Both the position numbers and the translations under genes were made by a program. This document shows, one piece after another, positions 7,754-19,895 of a stretch of 64,000 nt of DNA (the stretch's first letter is position 1; the number at the start of each line of letters is the position of its first letter). Source of the stretch: Halothiobacillaceae bacterium (GTDB lineage Bacteria > Pseudomonadota > Gammaproteobacteria > Halothiobacillales > Halothiobacillaceae); contig JAQVHL010000001.1 in the NCBI GenBank assembly GCA_028696185.1, forward strand, positions 153,483 to 217,482, given 5' to 3'. A model generated the notes under the pieces. It saw only the letters and a list, made by a program, of their open reading frames with translations. It made no database searches and had not been told where the DNA came from.

Positions 7754-9174
7754 TTCGCTGGACGCTGGCACAGGTGGCCGCCGCCGTGGACGGACAGCTC
7801 TTCCCGAACGCGAGCAATGCAGAGCGCGCGTTTGCCGGTGTGTCCACGGACACCCGTAAGCTTGTGCCCGGCACGCTGTTCATTGCCCTGCGCGGACCGA
7901 ATCACGATGGGCATGCCTATCTGGAAATGGCTCGCGAACACGGCGCCGCCGCGGCCCTGGTCGAACGTGGGAGCGAATCCCTGGACCTGCCCCAGATCGT
8001 GGTGGCCGATACGCGCCGCGCCCTGGGCCAGCTGGCCGCCGCCTGGCGGGCCAGTCTGCCGCTGCGTGTGGTGGCAGTGACCGGCAGCAACGGCAAGACC
8101 ACGACCAAGGAAATGCTGCATGCGATTTTCGCCCGGCAAGGGCCGACCCAGGCGACGCTCGGCAACCTGAATAACGATATCGGCGTGCCCCTGACCCTGC
8201 TGGGCCTGTCGCCCGACACCCGCTATGCCATTGTCGAGATGGGGGCGAACCATCCCGGCGAAATTGCCGAACTTACGGCGCTGGTCCGCCCGGATGTGGC
8301 GCTGGTGACCATGGCCGGACGTGCCCATCTGGAAGGTTTTGGCGGACCGGACGGTGTGGTGCGGGCCAAGGGCGAAATCTACGCGGGGCTGGGCGCGGAC
8401 GGGGTGGCGATCATCAACCTGGACTCGCCGGGTGCGGCCTGGTGGCGGGAAATCAATGCCGGACGGCGGTGTCTGGGCTTCAGTCTGGAAGGCCATCCCG
8501 AGGCCGATCTGCGTGGTCACTGGCAGGCGCAGGGTACGGGGGGCGAGCTGCAGCTTGAAGGTGCGATGCGTCTTACCGTCCGTCTGCCCCTGCCCGGTCG
8601 GCATAACGCGGCCAATGCACTGGCGGCCCTGTGTGTTGCACAGGCGCTGGATGTGGCGCCGCAAGCTGCCCGGCAGGCGCTGGAAGCGATGACGCCGGTC
8701 AAGGGCCGGCTCAATCCGCATCGCCTGCCCTCGGGCGCCCTGCTGCTCGACGATACCTACAATGCCAACCCCGACTCGCTGGCGGCGGGCATTGCCGCCC
8801 AGAAAGCGCTGGGGGGGGAGTCGTGGCTGGTGCTGGGCGATATGGGGGAGCTGGGCGAGGCCGGGCAGGCGCTGCACCGCGAGGCGGGACAGCAGGCCCG
8901 AGCGCTGGGCGTGCGGCGCCTGTACGCGTTGGGGCCTCTGGCGGCGCGAGCCGCCGAAGGCTTCGGTGACGGCGCAAGGGCGTTCGCCGGGTTGGAAGAA
9001 CTGCTGAGGGCACTGCGTGCGGAGCTGGCTCCGGAGGTGGTGCTACTGGTGAAGGGGTCGCGTTTCATGCGCATGGAGCAGGTCGTGTCGGCCTTGCTGA
9101 CGGCGCCGGAAACGGATGTGAATACGGCGGGAGAGCCGGAAAAAAGTAAATCAGAATCGGGAAGCGCTGCCTGA
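7750..9174 (+). CDS. murF: UDP-MurNAc-pentapeptide synthetase MurF
   Basis: Adds D-Ala-D-Ala to UDP-MurNAc-tripeptide to finish the cytoplasmic peptidoglycan precursor. I place the start at the ATG at 7750 (MIRWTLAQ), which overlaps the murE stop and has GGAGGTGA just upstream; the frame also opens 21 bases earlier, but that start lacks such a site. P-loop TGSNGKTT at residues 111-118, and LLDDTYNANPDS in the C-terminal domain. 474 residues. A run of eight G lies inside the gene at 8811-8818; the frame continues normally through it. mraY begins at the next base. Confidence 0.97.
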   Translation: MIRWTLAQVAAAVDGQLFPNASNAERAFAGVSTDTRKLVPGTLFIALRGPNHDGHAYLEMAREHGAAAALVERGSESLDLPQIVVADTRRALGQLAAAWRASLPLRVVAVTGSNGKTTTKEMLHAIFARQGPTQATLGNLNNDIGVPLTLLGLSPDTRYAIVEMGANHPGEIAELTALVRPDVALVTMAGRAHLEGFGGPDGVVRAKGEIYAGLGADGVAIINLDSPGAAWWREINAGRRCLGFSLEGHPEADLRGHWQAQGTGGELQLEGAMRLTVRLPLPGRHNAANALAALCVAQALDVAPQAARQALEAMTPVKGRLNPHRLPSGALLLDDTYNANPDSLAAGIAAQKALGGESWLVLGDMGELGEAGQALHREAGQQARALGVRRLYALGPLAARAAEGFGDGARAFAGLEELLRALRAELAPEVVLLVKGSRFMRMEQVVSALLTAPETDVNTAGEPEKSKSESGSAA

Positions 9175-10257
9175 ATGTTATTGGTCCTGTTTGACTTTCT
9201 GACGCAGTACTACAGTGGTTTCGGGGTGTTCAAATACCTCACCCTGCGCGCCCTCCTGGGCGTGATGACTGCGCTCTTGATCGCCCTGTGGGTGGGGCCG
9301 GGCATGATCCGCTGGTTGCAGCGTGTCAAGGCCGGGCAGCCCATTCGTGGCGATGGGCCGCAAAGCCACCAGGCAAAAGCGGGCACGCCGACCATGGGTG
9401 GCGCGCTGATGCTCGTGGCAATGTCCGTGGCCATCCTGCTGTGGGGCGACCTGTCGAACGTCTATGTGTGGATCGCCCTTCTGGTGACGCTTGCTTTCGG
9501 CGTGGTGGGCGGCATGGACGATTACCTGAAGCTGAGCAAGCGCAACTCGCGGGGGCTGTCCGCGCGGGCCAAATATTTCTGGCAGTCGCTGATCGGGTTT
9601 TCGGCTGCAGGCGTGCTCTACGCGCTGGCCAGCACACCGGTGGAAACCAGCCTGAGCCTGCCGCTGTTCAAGGATGTACTGATTCCGCTGGGCGCAGGCT
9701 ACATCCTGCTGGCCTATTTCGTGATTGTCGGCTCCTCGAACGCGGTCAACCTGACCGACGGTCTGGACGGTCTGGCCATCATGCCGACCGTGCTGGTGGC
9801 AGGGGCGCTGGCCATCTTTGCCTACGCGACGGGTAATTTCAAATTCGCCAGCTATCTGGGGATTCCGTATGTCGCCGGGGTGGGTGAGCTCACCGTGTTC
9901 TGTGCAGCCATGGTCGGCGCGGGGCTGGGTTTTCTGTGGTTCAACGCCTATCCCGCCCAGGTCTTCATGGGCGACATCGGTGCGCTGGCGCTGGGCGCCG
10001 CGCTGGGGGTGGTTGCGGTGATGGTGCGGCAGGAAATCGTGCTGTTCATCATGGGCGGGGTGTTCGTGATGGAAACCCTGTCGGTCATCCTGCAGGTGGC
10101 AAGCTTCAAACTGACGGGCAAGCGGATTTTCCGCATGGCACCCATCCATCATCATTTCGAACTCAAGGGCTGGCCTGAGCCGAAAGTGATCGTGCGCTTC
10201 TGGATCATCACGGTGATCCTGGTGCTGATCGGCCTGGCCACGCTGAAGGTGCGCTGA
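9175..10257 (+). CDS. mraY: Phospho-MurNAc-pentapeptide translocase MraY
   Basis: Integral membrane enzyme that transfers phospho-MurNAc-pentapeptide to undecaprenyl phosphate, forming lipid I. At 360 residues it has exactly the E. coli length, with about ten hydrophobic segments. The catalytic aspartates GMDDYLK are at 115-116, [10 protein letters not shown] lies in the middle, and the histidine loop [12 protein letters not shown] near the C-terminus. The start codon directly follows the murF stop. Confidence 0.98.
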   Translation: MLLVLFDFLTQYYSGFGVFKYLTLRALLGVMTALLIALWVGPGMIRWLQRVKAGQPIRGDGPQSHQAKAGTPTMGGALMLVAMSVAILLWGDLSNVYVWIALLVTLAFGVVGGMDDYLKLSKRNSRGLSARAKYFWQSLIGFSAAGVLYALASTPVETSLSLPLFKDVLIPLGAGYILLAYFVIVGSSNAVNLTDGLDGLAIMPTVLVAGALAIFAYATGNFKFASYLGIPYVAGVGELTVFCAAMVGAGLGFLWFNAYPAQVFMGDIGALALGAALGVVAVMVRQEIVLFIMGGVFVMETLSVILQVASFKLTGKRIFRMAPIHHHFELKGWPEPKVIVRFWIITVILVLIGLATLKVR

Positions 10258-10259
10258 AC

Positions 10260-11582
10260 ATGACGACGGTCATCGCGGGGCTGGGCACGACGGGACTTTC
10301 GGTGGTCAGGCAACTGATCGGCGAAGCGCGTTCCTTCGTCGTGGCCGATACCCGCCTGACCCCGCCGGGGCTGGATGCGCTGCTTAGGCTGGTCCCCCAG
10401 GCGAAGTCCCGTCTGGGGCCTTTCACGGCGCAGACCTTTGCGGATGCTTCGTGCATCGTGCTCAGTCCCGGGCTGTCCCCTGATGAGCCTTCGATTGCTC
10501 AGGCGCGTGCGCGAGGGGTTGAGGTGATTGGCGATATCGAGCTGTTCGCCCGTCGCTGCCCGCGTCCGGTACTGGCCATTACCGGTTCCAATGGAAAAAG
10601 CACCGTCACCCGTCTGGTCGGGGATCTGCTTGCAGCGGCCGGGGTGCAGGCCGCCGTCGGCGGGAATCTGGGTACACCGGCGCTGACACTGTGGCAGGAG
10701 CAGCCGCAGGCTGATCTGTTCGTGCTGGAGCTGTCCAGCTTCCAGCTGGAGATGACGGACAGTCTGGCGCCTCTGGCGGCCACCGTGCTCAACGTGAGCG
10801 AGGATCACATTGATCGTCATGGCTGTCTTGAAGCCTATGCCAAGGCGAAGGGGCGGGTGTATTCACACTGCACGACGGCTGTCTACAACCGGCAGGACGC
10901 CTGGAGTCGTGCCTTGTCTTCGTCCTGTGACCGGCGCATCGGGTTTGGTCTGGAGGCGCCGGGCGAGGGCGATTACGGGCTCATCGAACGCGACGGCGTC
11001 ATGTGGCTGGCGCGCGGTGCGCAGGCCTTGTTGCCCGAGACGGCGCTGAGTCTGCGTGGACGGCACAACGTGTCCAATGCGCTGGCCGCGCTGGCACTGG
11101 TTGAAGCCACCGGCGTGGCGCCGACGCGTGTTCTTGACGCCCTGGCACAGTTCCGGGGGCTGCCACACCGCAGCGAATGGGTGGGGCGATTGGCCGGGGT
11201 GGACTGGATCAACGATTCCAAGGGAACCAATGTCGGCGCCACGCTGGCGGCGCTGGACGGTACGCCGGGATCGGTGGTGCTGATCGCCGGGGGCGAGGGC
11301 AAGGGGCAGGATTTCAGCGTGCTGCGCGATACGGTGTGCAAAAAAGCGCGTGCGGTGGTGCTGATCGGCCGCGATGCCCGGCTCATGGCCGATGCCCTGG
11401 ACGGTACGGCGCCACTGCATTTCGCCATCGACATGGCCGATGCGGTGTGCCGCGCGGCCAAGCTGGCCTTGCCGGGGGATACCGTGTTGCTCTCGCCGGC
11501 CTGCGCCAGCTTTGACATGTTCAGCGGCTATGCCGAACGCGGTGAGGTGTTTGCCGCCTGTGTGAAGGAGCAGGGCACATGA
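10260..11582 (+). CDS. murD: UDP-MurNAc-L-alanine--D-glutamate ligase MurD
   Basis: Adds D-glutamate to UDP-MurNAc-L-Ala. Its 440 residues form three domains: an N-terminal Rossmann-like UDP-binding part (MTTVIAGLGTTGLSVV), the ATPase domain with GSNGKST at 109-115, and the C-terminal domain with WINDSKGTNVGAT. Only 2 nt separate it from mraY, and it overlaps ftsW by 4 bp. In biosynthetic order it acts after MurC and before MurE, although gene order differs. Confidence 0.98.
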   Translation: MTTVIAGLGTTGLSVVRQLIGEARSFVVADTRLTPPGLDALLRLVPQAKSRLGPFTAQTFADASCIVLSPGLSPDEPSIAQARARGVEVIGDIELFARRCPRPVLAITGSNGKSTVTRLVGDLLAAAGVQAAVGGNLGTPALTLWQEQPQADLFVLELSSFQLEMTDSLAPLAATVLNVSEDHIDRHGCLEAYAKAKGRVYSHCTTAVYNRQDAWSRALSSSCDRRIGFGLEAPGEGDYGLIERDGVMWLARGAQALLPETALSLRGRHNVSNALAALALVEATGVAPTRVLDALAQFRGLPHRSEWVGRLAGVDWINDSKGTNVGATLAALDGTPGSVVLIAGGEGKGQDFSVLRDTVCKKARAVVLIGRDARLMADALDGTAPLHFAIDMADAVCRAAKLALPGDTVLLSPACASFDMFSGYAERGEVFAACVKEQGT

Positions 11583-12820
11583 GTCTCTACGGTGCCTTGC
11601 GTGAACGCTGGACGGATCGGTCCACCGGGCCCACCGGGCCGACGGGGCTTTTCCATCCGCTATCGGATGTCGCGCGCGAGACCCAGGGCGAGTCGGGCAT
11701 ACGGCTGGACGGCTGGCTGCTCTTCGCCTGGGCCGGGATACTCGGTCTGGGTTTCGTCATCATGACCTCGGCTTCGATCGCGCTGGGCGACAAGCTGGGC
11801 AATCCCTACTACTACGCGATACGCCAGGGTGTGGCCTTGGGCTTGGGCCTTATCGGCGCGGTACTGGTCATGCGCGTTCCGCTGCGCCGTATCCAGGAAC
11901 TGCGCTGGGCACTGCTGGCGCTGGCTTTTGCCCTTCTGGTGCTGGTGCTGGTGCCGGGGATCGGCAAGCAGGTGAACGGGGCGCAGCGCTGGATTCCTCT
12001 GGGGATTTTCAACTTGCAGGTCGCCGAATCGGCGCGCCTTCTGATTATCGCCTATGTGGCGGCCTATCTGGTGGCGCGGGGCGAGCGGGTGCGCGGCAGT
12101 TTCATGGGCTTGTTCATTCCCCTGCTGGTTGCCGGGATGGCGGCCGTACTGATGCTCATGCAGCCGGATTTCGGTTCGTCGGCGGTGCTGGTGGCCACGG
12201 TCATGGGCATGGTGTTTCTGGCAGGCGCCAATCTGCGCTGGATCATTGTCGGCGGCACGCTGGCAACGGTTGCGGCGGTCATGCTGGTCTACGCCGAGCC
12301 GTACCGCGTCGAGCGTCTGCTGGGCTTCAAGGATCCCTGGGCCGATCCGTTCGACAAGGGCTTCCAGCTGACCAATGCGCTGATCGCCATCGGTTCGGGT
12401 GGCTGGACGGGGCTGGGCCTGGGCAGCAGCGTGCAGAAGCTCTTCTATCTACCGGAAGCGCACACCGATTTCGTTTTTGCCGTGCTGGCCGAGGAACTCG
12501 GGTTGCTGGGCGTGCTTTCGGTGATCCTGCTTTATGGCGTGCTTATCTGGCGCGGCTTCGTGATCGGGCGCCGGGCACTTGAAGCCGGTCAAGCCTTTGG
12601 CGCCTACCTGGCCTGGGGCATCACCTTGTGGTTGGGGCTGCAGGCGTACATCAACATGGGCGTGAACATGGGGGCCCTGCCGACCAAAGGACTGACCCTA
12701 CCCTTGATGAGCTATGGCGGCAGCAGCCTGATGGTGGTCTGCGTCGGTCTGGGGTTGTTGATGCGCGTCTATCACGAAGCCAGCCAGCCGATCCCGGGTG
12801 TGCAGAGGAACGCGACATGA
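11579..12820 (+). CDS. ftsW: Septal peptidoglycan glycosyltransferase FtsW
   Basis: SEDS-family polymerase that makes septal glycan strands from lipid II as a pair with FtsI. 413 residues, with an N-terminal cytoplasmic stretch of about 45 residues carrying a small repeat (STGPTGPTG) and then ten hydrophobic segments. Family landmarks include KQVNGAQRWI, the AHTDFVFAVLAEELGLLG block with the catalytic-region aspartate, and LPLMSYGGSSL near the C-terminus. ATGA-type overlaps join it to murD and murG. Confidence 0.97.
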   Translation: MSLYGALRERWTDRSTGPTGPTGLFHPLSDVARETQGESGIRLDGWLLFAWAGILGLGFVIMTSASIALGDKLGNPYYYAIRQGVALGLGLIGAVLVMRVPLRRIQELRWALLALAFALLVLVLVPGIGKQVNGAQRWIPLGIFNLQVAESARLLIIAYVAAYLVARGERVRGSFMGLFIPLLVAGMAAVLMLMQPDFGSSAVLVATVMGMVFLAGANLRWIIVGGTLATVAAVMLVYAEPYRVERLLGFKDPWADPFDKGFQLTNALIAIGSGGWTGLGLGSSVQKLFYLPEAHTDFVFAVLAEELGLLGVLSVILLYGVLIWRGFVIGRRALEAGQAFGAYLAWGITLWLGLQAYINMGVNMGALPTKGLTLPLMSYGGSSLMVVCVGLGLLMRVYHEASQPIPGVQRNAT

Positions 12821-13904
12821 ACCGCACCGTACTGGTCATGGCGGGCGGCACCGGAGGGCATGTGATGCCGGCACTGGCGGTTGCGCGAGGCTTGCGCGAG
12901 CGGGGCATGGACATTCTCTGGCTGGGCACGCGCAACGGTATCGAGGCCCGTCTGGTACCCGAAGCCGGCTTGCCCATCGAGTGGCTGGACATCGGGGGAT
13001 TGCGCGGCAAGGGGTGGCAAACCCGGCTGGCGGCGCCGTGGAATCTTCTGCGCGCCTGCGTGCAGGCGGCGGGCATCATCCGGCGCCATCGCCCGGTGCT
13101 GGCCCTGGGGTTGGGCGGTTTTGCCTCCGGTCCCGGCGGCCTGATGGCGCGGCTGATGGGTGTGCCGCTGGCCATTCACGAGCAGAACGCTGTGGCCGGT
13201 CTGACCAATCGCGTGCTGGCCCGACTGGCCCAGCGCGTCATGGAGGCCTATCCCGGCAGTTTTCCGAACGCGCGGGGTGCCGTTGAAACCGGCAATCCGG
13301 TGCGTCCGGCGATTGCCGGGTTGCCGCTTCCCGAAGCGCGTTTCGCCTACCGCACGGGGCCGCTGCGCCTGCTGGTCATGGGCGGAAGCCTGGGGGCCCG
13401 CGCCCTGAATGAAACCGTGCCGGTGGCACTGGCGCGCCTGCAGGGAACGAGAGGGTTCATGGTCCGCCATCAGTGCGGCGCGCGGCATGTCGATGCGGCG
13501 CGTGCCGCTTATCGCGGGGCGGGGGTAGAGGCCGAAGTGGAGCCGTTTATCGCCGATATGGCCGAGGCCTATGGCTGGGCCGATCTGGTCATTGCCCGTG
13601 CGGGCGCCTTGACCGTGGCGGAGCTGTGCGCTGCCGGGGTCGGTGCCCTGCTGGTGCCTTACCCGCATGCGGTGGACGACCATCAGACGCGCAACGCCGA
13701 ATGGATGGTGCGCCACGGTGCGGCCCGCCGTGTAGAAGAAAGCGCCCTGGACGCGGCACGTCTGGCCGACGAGCTCGATAGCCTGTGCATGGACCGTGCG
13801 TACCTGCTGGCCATGGCCCGTGCGGCGCGTGAGCTGGGTCGTCCGGAAGCCACGGCGCAAGTGGTCGAAATCTGCATGCAACTGATCGCGGAGAAAAAAA
13901 AGCG

Positions 13905-13908
<4 letters not shown>
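12817..13908 (+). CDS. murG: Lipid II synthase MurG
   Basis: Membrane-associated GT28 glycosyltransferase that transfers GlcNAc from UDP-GlcNAc to lipid I to give lipid II. The frame is open from 12628 within ftsW, but the true start is the ATG at 12817 ([15 protein letters not shown]), in an ATGA overlap with the ftsW stop. G-loops GGTGGH (10-15) and MGGSLGA are intact, as are [12 protein letters not shown] and the acceptor/donor part [10 protein letters not shown]. 363 residues, normal size. Confidence 0.97.
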
Positions 13909-16315
<2,407 letters not shown>

Positions 16316-16326
16316 CGGAGCACGCG

Positions 16327-17313
16327 ATGCTGTTCGGCGACCGCAACGACCGGAACGCGCGCAAGCCCGCCTCAATGGCGGTGCGCAAGAAGCCGCCGCT
16401 GTGGCAGCGGCTCATGCCGCAGCGGCCTGCCGCGCCGCGTGTGGCGGGGCGGCAGGCGGGGAAGACCGGGGAGCGGGATTTCGGGAAAGCGTTGCAGCCT
16501 TTGTTGCGTTACCTGGATCCGCGGCCGTGGTTGCTTCCGGCGTTCAACCTCGCGGCACTGGGGGCCGTGCTGTATGTGTTGCATCTGGGATATGCCTGGC
16601 TGATGGCGCCACAAACCCTGCCGGTCCGGCAGGTGCAGGTCGATGGTGTGCATCAGCATCTGGAAGCGGATCAGCTGCGGGCGCGTGTCGAGGCAGAGAT
16701 TGCACGGGGGTTCCTGGCAATGAATCTGGACCGGGCACGTGAAGCAGTGGGCGAGGTGCCCTGGGTGGACGAGGTGGTGCTGGTGCGCGAGTGGCCGGAT
16801 ACCTTGCGGATTCAGGTGACAGAGCACGTTCCCTTGGCCCGTTGGGGGGGCGGACAGGTAATGAATGTGCGTGGCGAGCTGTTTTCGCCGCCCATCGACG
16901 ATTTCGTGCTGGCCCTGCCGGCGCTCTCCGGCGCGCAGGGGCGGCACTGGGCTTTGTGGGAACGCTACCTGACCCTGCGTGAAGTGCTCGGTGAGGTGGG
17001 CTTGGGCCTGGGCGGGGTGCGCGAAGACGAGCGCGGTTCGCTCAGCCTGCTGCTGGCAAATGGCGTGGTGCTGCGCACCGGTCGTCAGGACGTGGAGGCG
17101 CGGGTGCAGCGCTTCCTTGAAGTCTATCCGGCAGCCTTGAAAGAGCATATTGCGCGGGTCGGCAGTATCGACCTGCGGCATACGAACGGGTTTGCGGTCA
17201 GCTGGCGGGAACCGCCGGCGGCCGGTGAGCAGTCACTGCACAAGGACAGTGGATCCGTGCGTCCCGTGCCGCCCACCGGGCCGGCTCGCGGCGTCAGAAC
17301 GAATGGGGCCTGA
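16327..17313 (+). CDS. ftsQ: Cell division protein FtsQ
   Basis: Bitopic divisome protein that recruits FtsB-FtsL. A long basic cytoplasmic tail of about 70 residues, a membrane segment at roughly 72-95 (LLPAFNLAALGAVLYVLHLG), then a POTRA domain (VRQVQVDGVHQHLEADQLR) and the beta domain with VPWVDEVVLVREWPDTLRI. 328 residues is longer than E. coli (276), partly at the C-terminus, which ends in a Pro/Arg-rich tail. An internal ATG at 16375 is an alternative start. Confidence 0.92.
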   Translation: MLFGDRNDRNARKPASMAVRKKPPLWQRLMPQRPAAPRVAGRQAGKTGERDFGKALQPLLRYLDPRPWLLPAFNLAALGAVLYVLHLGYAWLMAPQTLPVRQVQVDGVHQHLEADQLRARVEAEIARGFLAMNLDRAREAVGEVPWVDEVVLVREWPDTLRIQVTEHVPLARWGGGQVMNVRGELFSPPIDDFVLALPALSGAQGRHWALWERYLTLREVLGEVGLGLGGVREDERGSLSLLLANGVVLRTGRQDVEARVQRFLEVYPAALKEHIARVGSIDLRHTNGFAVSWREPPAAGEQSLHKDSGSVRPVPPTGPARGVRTNGA

Positions 17314-17318
17314 ATGTC

Positions 17319-18554
17319 ATGTCTAGGAAATTGGAAAAACAGCTGATCGTCGGGCTGGACGTGGGTACGTCCAAGGTGTCCGCTATTGTCGGCGAGGTGG
17401 GAAGCCAGGGTGACCTGGAGATCATCGGTTTCGGCAGTCATCCCTCGCGGGGCCTGAAGCGCGGCGTGGTGGTCAATATCGAGTCCACCGTGCAGTCCAT
17501 ACAGCGGGCCATCGAGGAAGCCGAGCTGATGGCTGGTTGCCAGATCAATGCCGTCTGGGTGGGGATCGCCGGCAGTCACGTCGAGAACAAGGTGTCCAAC
17601 GGGGTGGCCAACATCAAGGAGCGTGAGGTCAGCCAGGACGATGTCGACCGGGTGATGGATTCGGCGCGTGCGATTGCCCTGCCCGACGGGCAGCGCATCC
17701 TGCACGTGCAGCCTCAGGAATACGTCATTGATGGGCAGGACGGTATCCGCGAGCCCATCGGCATGTCCGGTGTGCGCCTGGAAGCGAAGGTGCACATCGT
17801 CACCGGTGCGCTGAGTGCGGTGAACAACATCATGAAGTGCGTGGAGCGCTGCGGTCTGCATGTGGAGGGCATCATCCTGGAGCAGGCGGCCTCCGCCAGC
17901 GCCGTGCTGTCCGATGACGAGCGTGAGCTGGGCGTGGCGCTCGTCGACATCGGTGGAGGCACCACGGATATTGCCGTGTATGTGGACGGCGCGTTGCGTC
18001 ACTCGTCGGTGGTCGGCATTGCGGGCGATCAGGTGAGCAATGACATCGCGGTGATCCTGCGCACGCCGGCGCATGCGGCCGAGCAGATCAAGATCAATCA
18101 CGCCTGTATTTTGCGCGGCGAGGGCGGTGACGAGGCCATTGAGGTGCCGAGCGTGGGCGAACGACCGCCCCGACGCATCACCCGGCGCAGCCTGTCGGAA
18201 ATCGTCGAGCCGCGCATGGACGAAATTCTGGTTCATGCGCGCGACATCCTGCGCCGCAGCGGCTACGAGGAGCTGATACGCGCCGGAGTGGTGCTGACCG
18301 GTGGTAGCGCGCGCATGAACGGCTTGGTCGACCTGGCCGAGGAAATATTCCAGATGCCGGTGCGGCTGGGCGTGCCCCAGCGTGCCACTGGCCTTCGGGA
18401 AATCGTGCAGAACCCCCAGCATGCCACCGGAGTGGGCCTGCTACTGCACGGCATCGAGCAAATGACGCGGGGGAATGTCACGGGAAGAGGAACGGAGATT
18501 TCCGCGCTTCCCCTGTGGGATCAAATGAGACGCTGGTTCAAGGGCAATTTCTGA
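17319..18554 (+). CDS. ftsA: Cell division protein FtsA
   Basis: Actin-like ATPase that tethers FtsZ to the membrane and recruits later divisome proteins. 411 residues; the phosphate-1 loop DVGTSKVSAIVG is at about 14-25, the 1C domain follows, and LVDIGGGTTDIAVYVDGAL is the second nucleotide loop. The C-terminus ends in MRRWFKGNF, the amphipathic membrane-targeting helix. Five nt after ftsQ and 52 nt before ftsZ. Confidence 0.98.
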   Translation: MSRKLEKQLIVGLDVGTSKVSAIVGEVGSQGDLEIIGFGSHPSRGLKRGVVVNIESTVQSIQRAIEEAELMAGCQINAVWVGIAGSHVENKVSNGVANIKEREVSQDDVDRVMDSARAIALPDGQRILHVQPQEYVIDGQDGIREPIGMSGVRLEAKVHIVTGALSAVNNIMKCVERCGLHVEGIILEQAASASAVLSDDERELGVALVDIGGGTTDIAVYVDGALRHSSVVGIAGDQVSNDIAVILRTPAHAAEQIKINHACILRGEGGDEAIEVPSVGERPPRRITRRSLSEIVEPRMDEILVHARDILRRSGYEELIRAGVVLTGGSARMNGLVDLAEEIFQMPVRLGVPQRATGLREIVQNPQHATGVGLLLHGIEQMTRGNVTGRGTEISALPLWDQMRRWFKGNF

Positions 18555-18606
18555 TGGGGCGCCCTGTCTATTGGCGCGATAAAATCAGATCAGAGGAGAT
18601 TGGAGC

Positions 18607-19752
18607 ATGACGACTGTGTTCGAACTTGTTGATTCGTATTCGGATAATGCCAACATCAAGGTGATCGGTGTCGGCGGCGGTGGCAATAATGCCGTGGTCC
18701 ACATGCTCTCCAAGAGCATCGAAGGTGTGGATTACATCTGTGCCAACACCGATGCGCAGGCGCTGAAAAAGAGCGAGGCGCGCATCCAGCTGCAGATTGG
18801 TGCCAATATCACCAAGGGCCTGGGCGCGGGCGCAAACCCCGAGCTGGGGCGCCAAGCCGCACTGGAAGACCGTGACCGCATCCAGGAAGTGATCAGTGGT
18901 GCGGACATGCTGTTCGTTACCACGGGCATGGGCGGCGGTACCGGCACGGGCGCCGCACCGGTCATCGCCCAGATTGCCAAAGACATGGGCATCCTGACCG
19001 TGGCCGTGGTGACCCGGCCGTTTTCCTTCGAAGGCAAGAAGCGCATGGACCAGGCTCAGCAGGGCATTGCCGAGATGGAAAAGCATGTCGACTCGCTGAT
19101 CATCATTCCCAATGACAAGCTTCTGACCGTCATGGGCAAGCAGGCCAGCCTGATCGAAGCGTTCAACTCCGCTAACGAAGTGCTGTACACCGCCGTTCAG
19201 GGGATTTCCGAGCTGATTACCCGTCCGGGACTCATCAACCTCGACTTCGCCGATGTGCGCACCACCATGACCGAGATGGGGCCCGCGATGATGGGCGTCG
19301 GCATCGGTACGGGCGAGAATCGCGCCCGCGAAGCGGCCGAAGCCGCCATTCACAGCCCGCTGCTGGATGATGTCAGCCTGACCGGTGCGCGCGGCATTCT
19401 CGTGAACATCACCTCCAGCGGCGACCTTTCCATTGGCGAGTTCATGGAAATCGGCGATGTCGTGCGCGAGCTGGCTTCCGATGAGGCCACGGTCAAGGTG
19501 GGCACCGCCATTGACCCCGAGCTCAATGGCGAGCTGCGTGTCACGCTGGTAGCCACCGGCCTGCGTCGCAATGGGGTGGTGGAAGCCGCTCCGGCCAAGC
19601 CGCGTGTCGTGGTCAGCAATGAAGTGCGTCAGGACGCCCCGGCCAGCGCCGGCCCGGCGGCACGTCCGGCCGTGGCGGCCACAGCGGGCAATCATGCCCT
19701 GGATCTCAACTTCCTCGACATTCCGACTTTCCTGCGCAAGCAGGCGGATTGA
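18607..19752 (+). CDS. ftsZ: Cell division GTPase FtsZ
   Basis: Tubulin-like GTPase that forms the Z ring. 381 residues; the G-box GGGTGTGAAP lies near residue 110, the T7-loop block NLDFADVRTTM near 215, followed by a short linker rich in Pro and Ala (about 335-364) and the conserved tail LDLNFLDIPTFLRKQAD that binds FtsA and other partners. A clear AGAGGAG site precedes the start. Last gene of the cluster; the usual gammaproteobacterial follower lpxC is absent and a strong terminator comes instead. Confidence 0.99.
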   Translation: MTTVFELVDSYSDNANIKVIGVGGGGNNAVVHMLSKSIEGVDYICANTDAQALKKSEARIQLQIGANITKGLGAGANPELGRQAALEDRDRIQEVISGADMLFVTTGMGGGTGTGAAPVIAQIAKDMGILTVAVVTRPFSFEGKKRMDQAQQGIAEMEKHVDSLIIIPNDKLLTVMGKQASLIEAFNSANEVLYTAVQGISELITRPGLINLDFADVRTTMTEMGPAMMGVGIGTGENRAREAAEAAIHSPLLDDVSLTGARGILVNITSSGDLSIGEFMEIGDVVRELASDEATVKVGTAIDPELNGELRVTLVATGLRRNGVVEAAPAKPRVVVSNEVRQDAPASAGPAARPAVAATAGNHALDLNFLDIPTFLRKQAD

Positions 19753-19790
19753 GCCGCAAACCTCGCGGGGCTCACGGGCTCTGCGCGGAC

Positions 19791-19847
19791 AACGAGCCCC
19801 CGGTTTGCCGTGACCTGAGTCGGCAAACCGGGGGCTCGTTTTTTTTT
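19791..19847 (+). terminator. ftsZ: Rho-independent terminator of the dcw operon
   Basis: A perfect 20-bp GC-rich stem (19791-19810 with 19821-19840), a 10-nt loop and nine T in a row at the end. It lies 38 nt after the ftsZ stop and points to complete termination before the convergent nadC gene. Confidence 0.96.
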
Positions 19848-19856
19848 GGGGGGAAG

Positions 19857-19888
19857 CGGCTTGACGGCGCGCTTGCACCGTCAAGCCG
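19857..19888 (-). terminator. Hairpin at the 3' end of nadC
   Basis: A perfect 11-bp stem (19857-19867 with 19878-19888) with a 10-nt loop, 7 nt beyond the nadC stop on the minus strand. It lacks a T-run on that strand, so termination efficiency is uncertain. Confidence 0.55.
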
Positions 19889-19895
19889 GAGGGGA

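Noticed and set aside
7315..8877. 520-residue minus-strand open frame across murE and murF
   Set aside because: Antisense shadow; the plus-strand genes have intact family motifs throughout.
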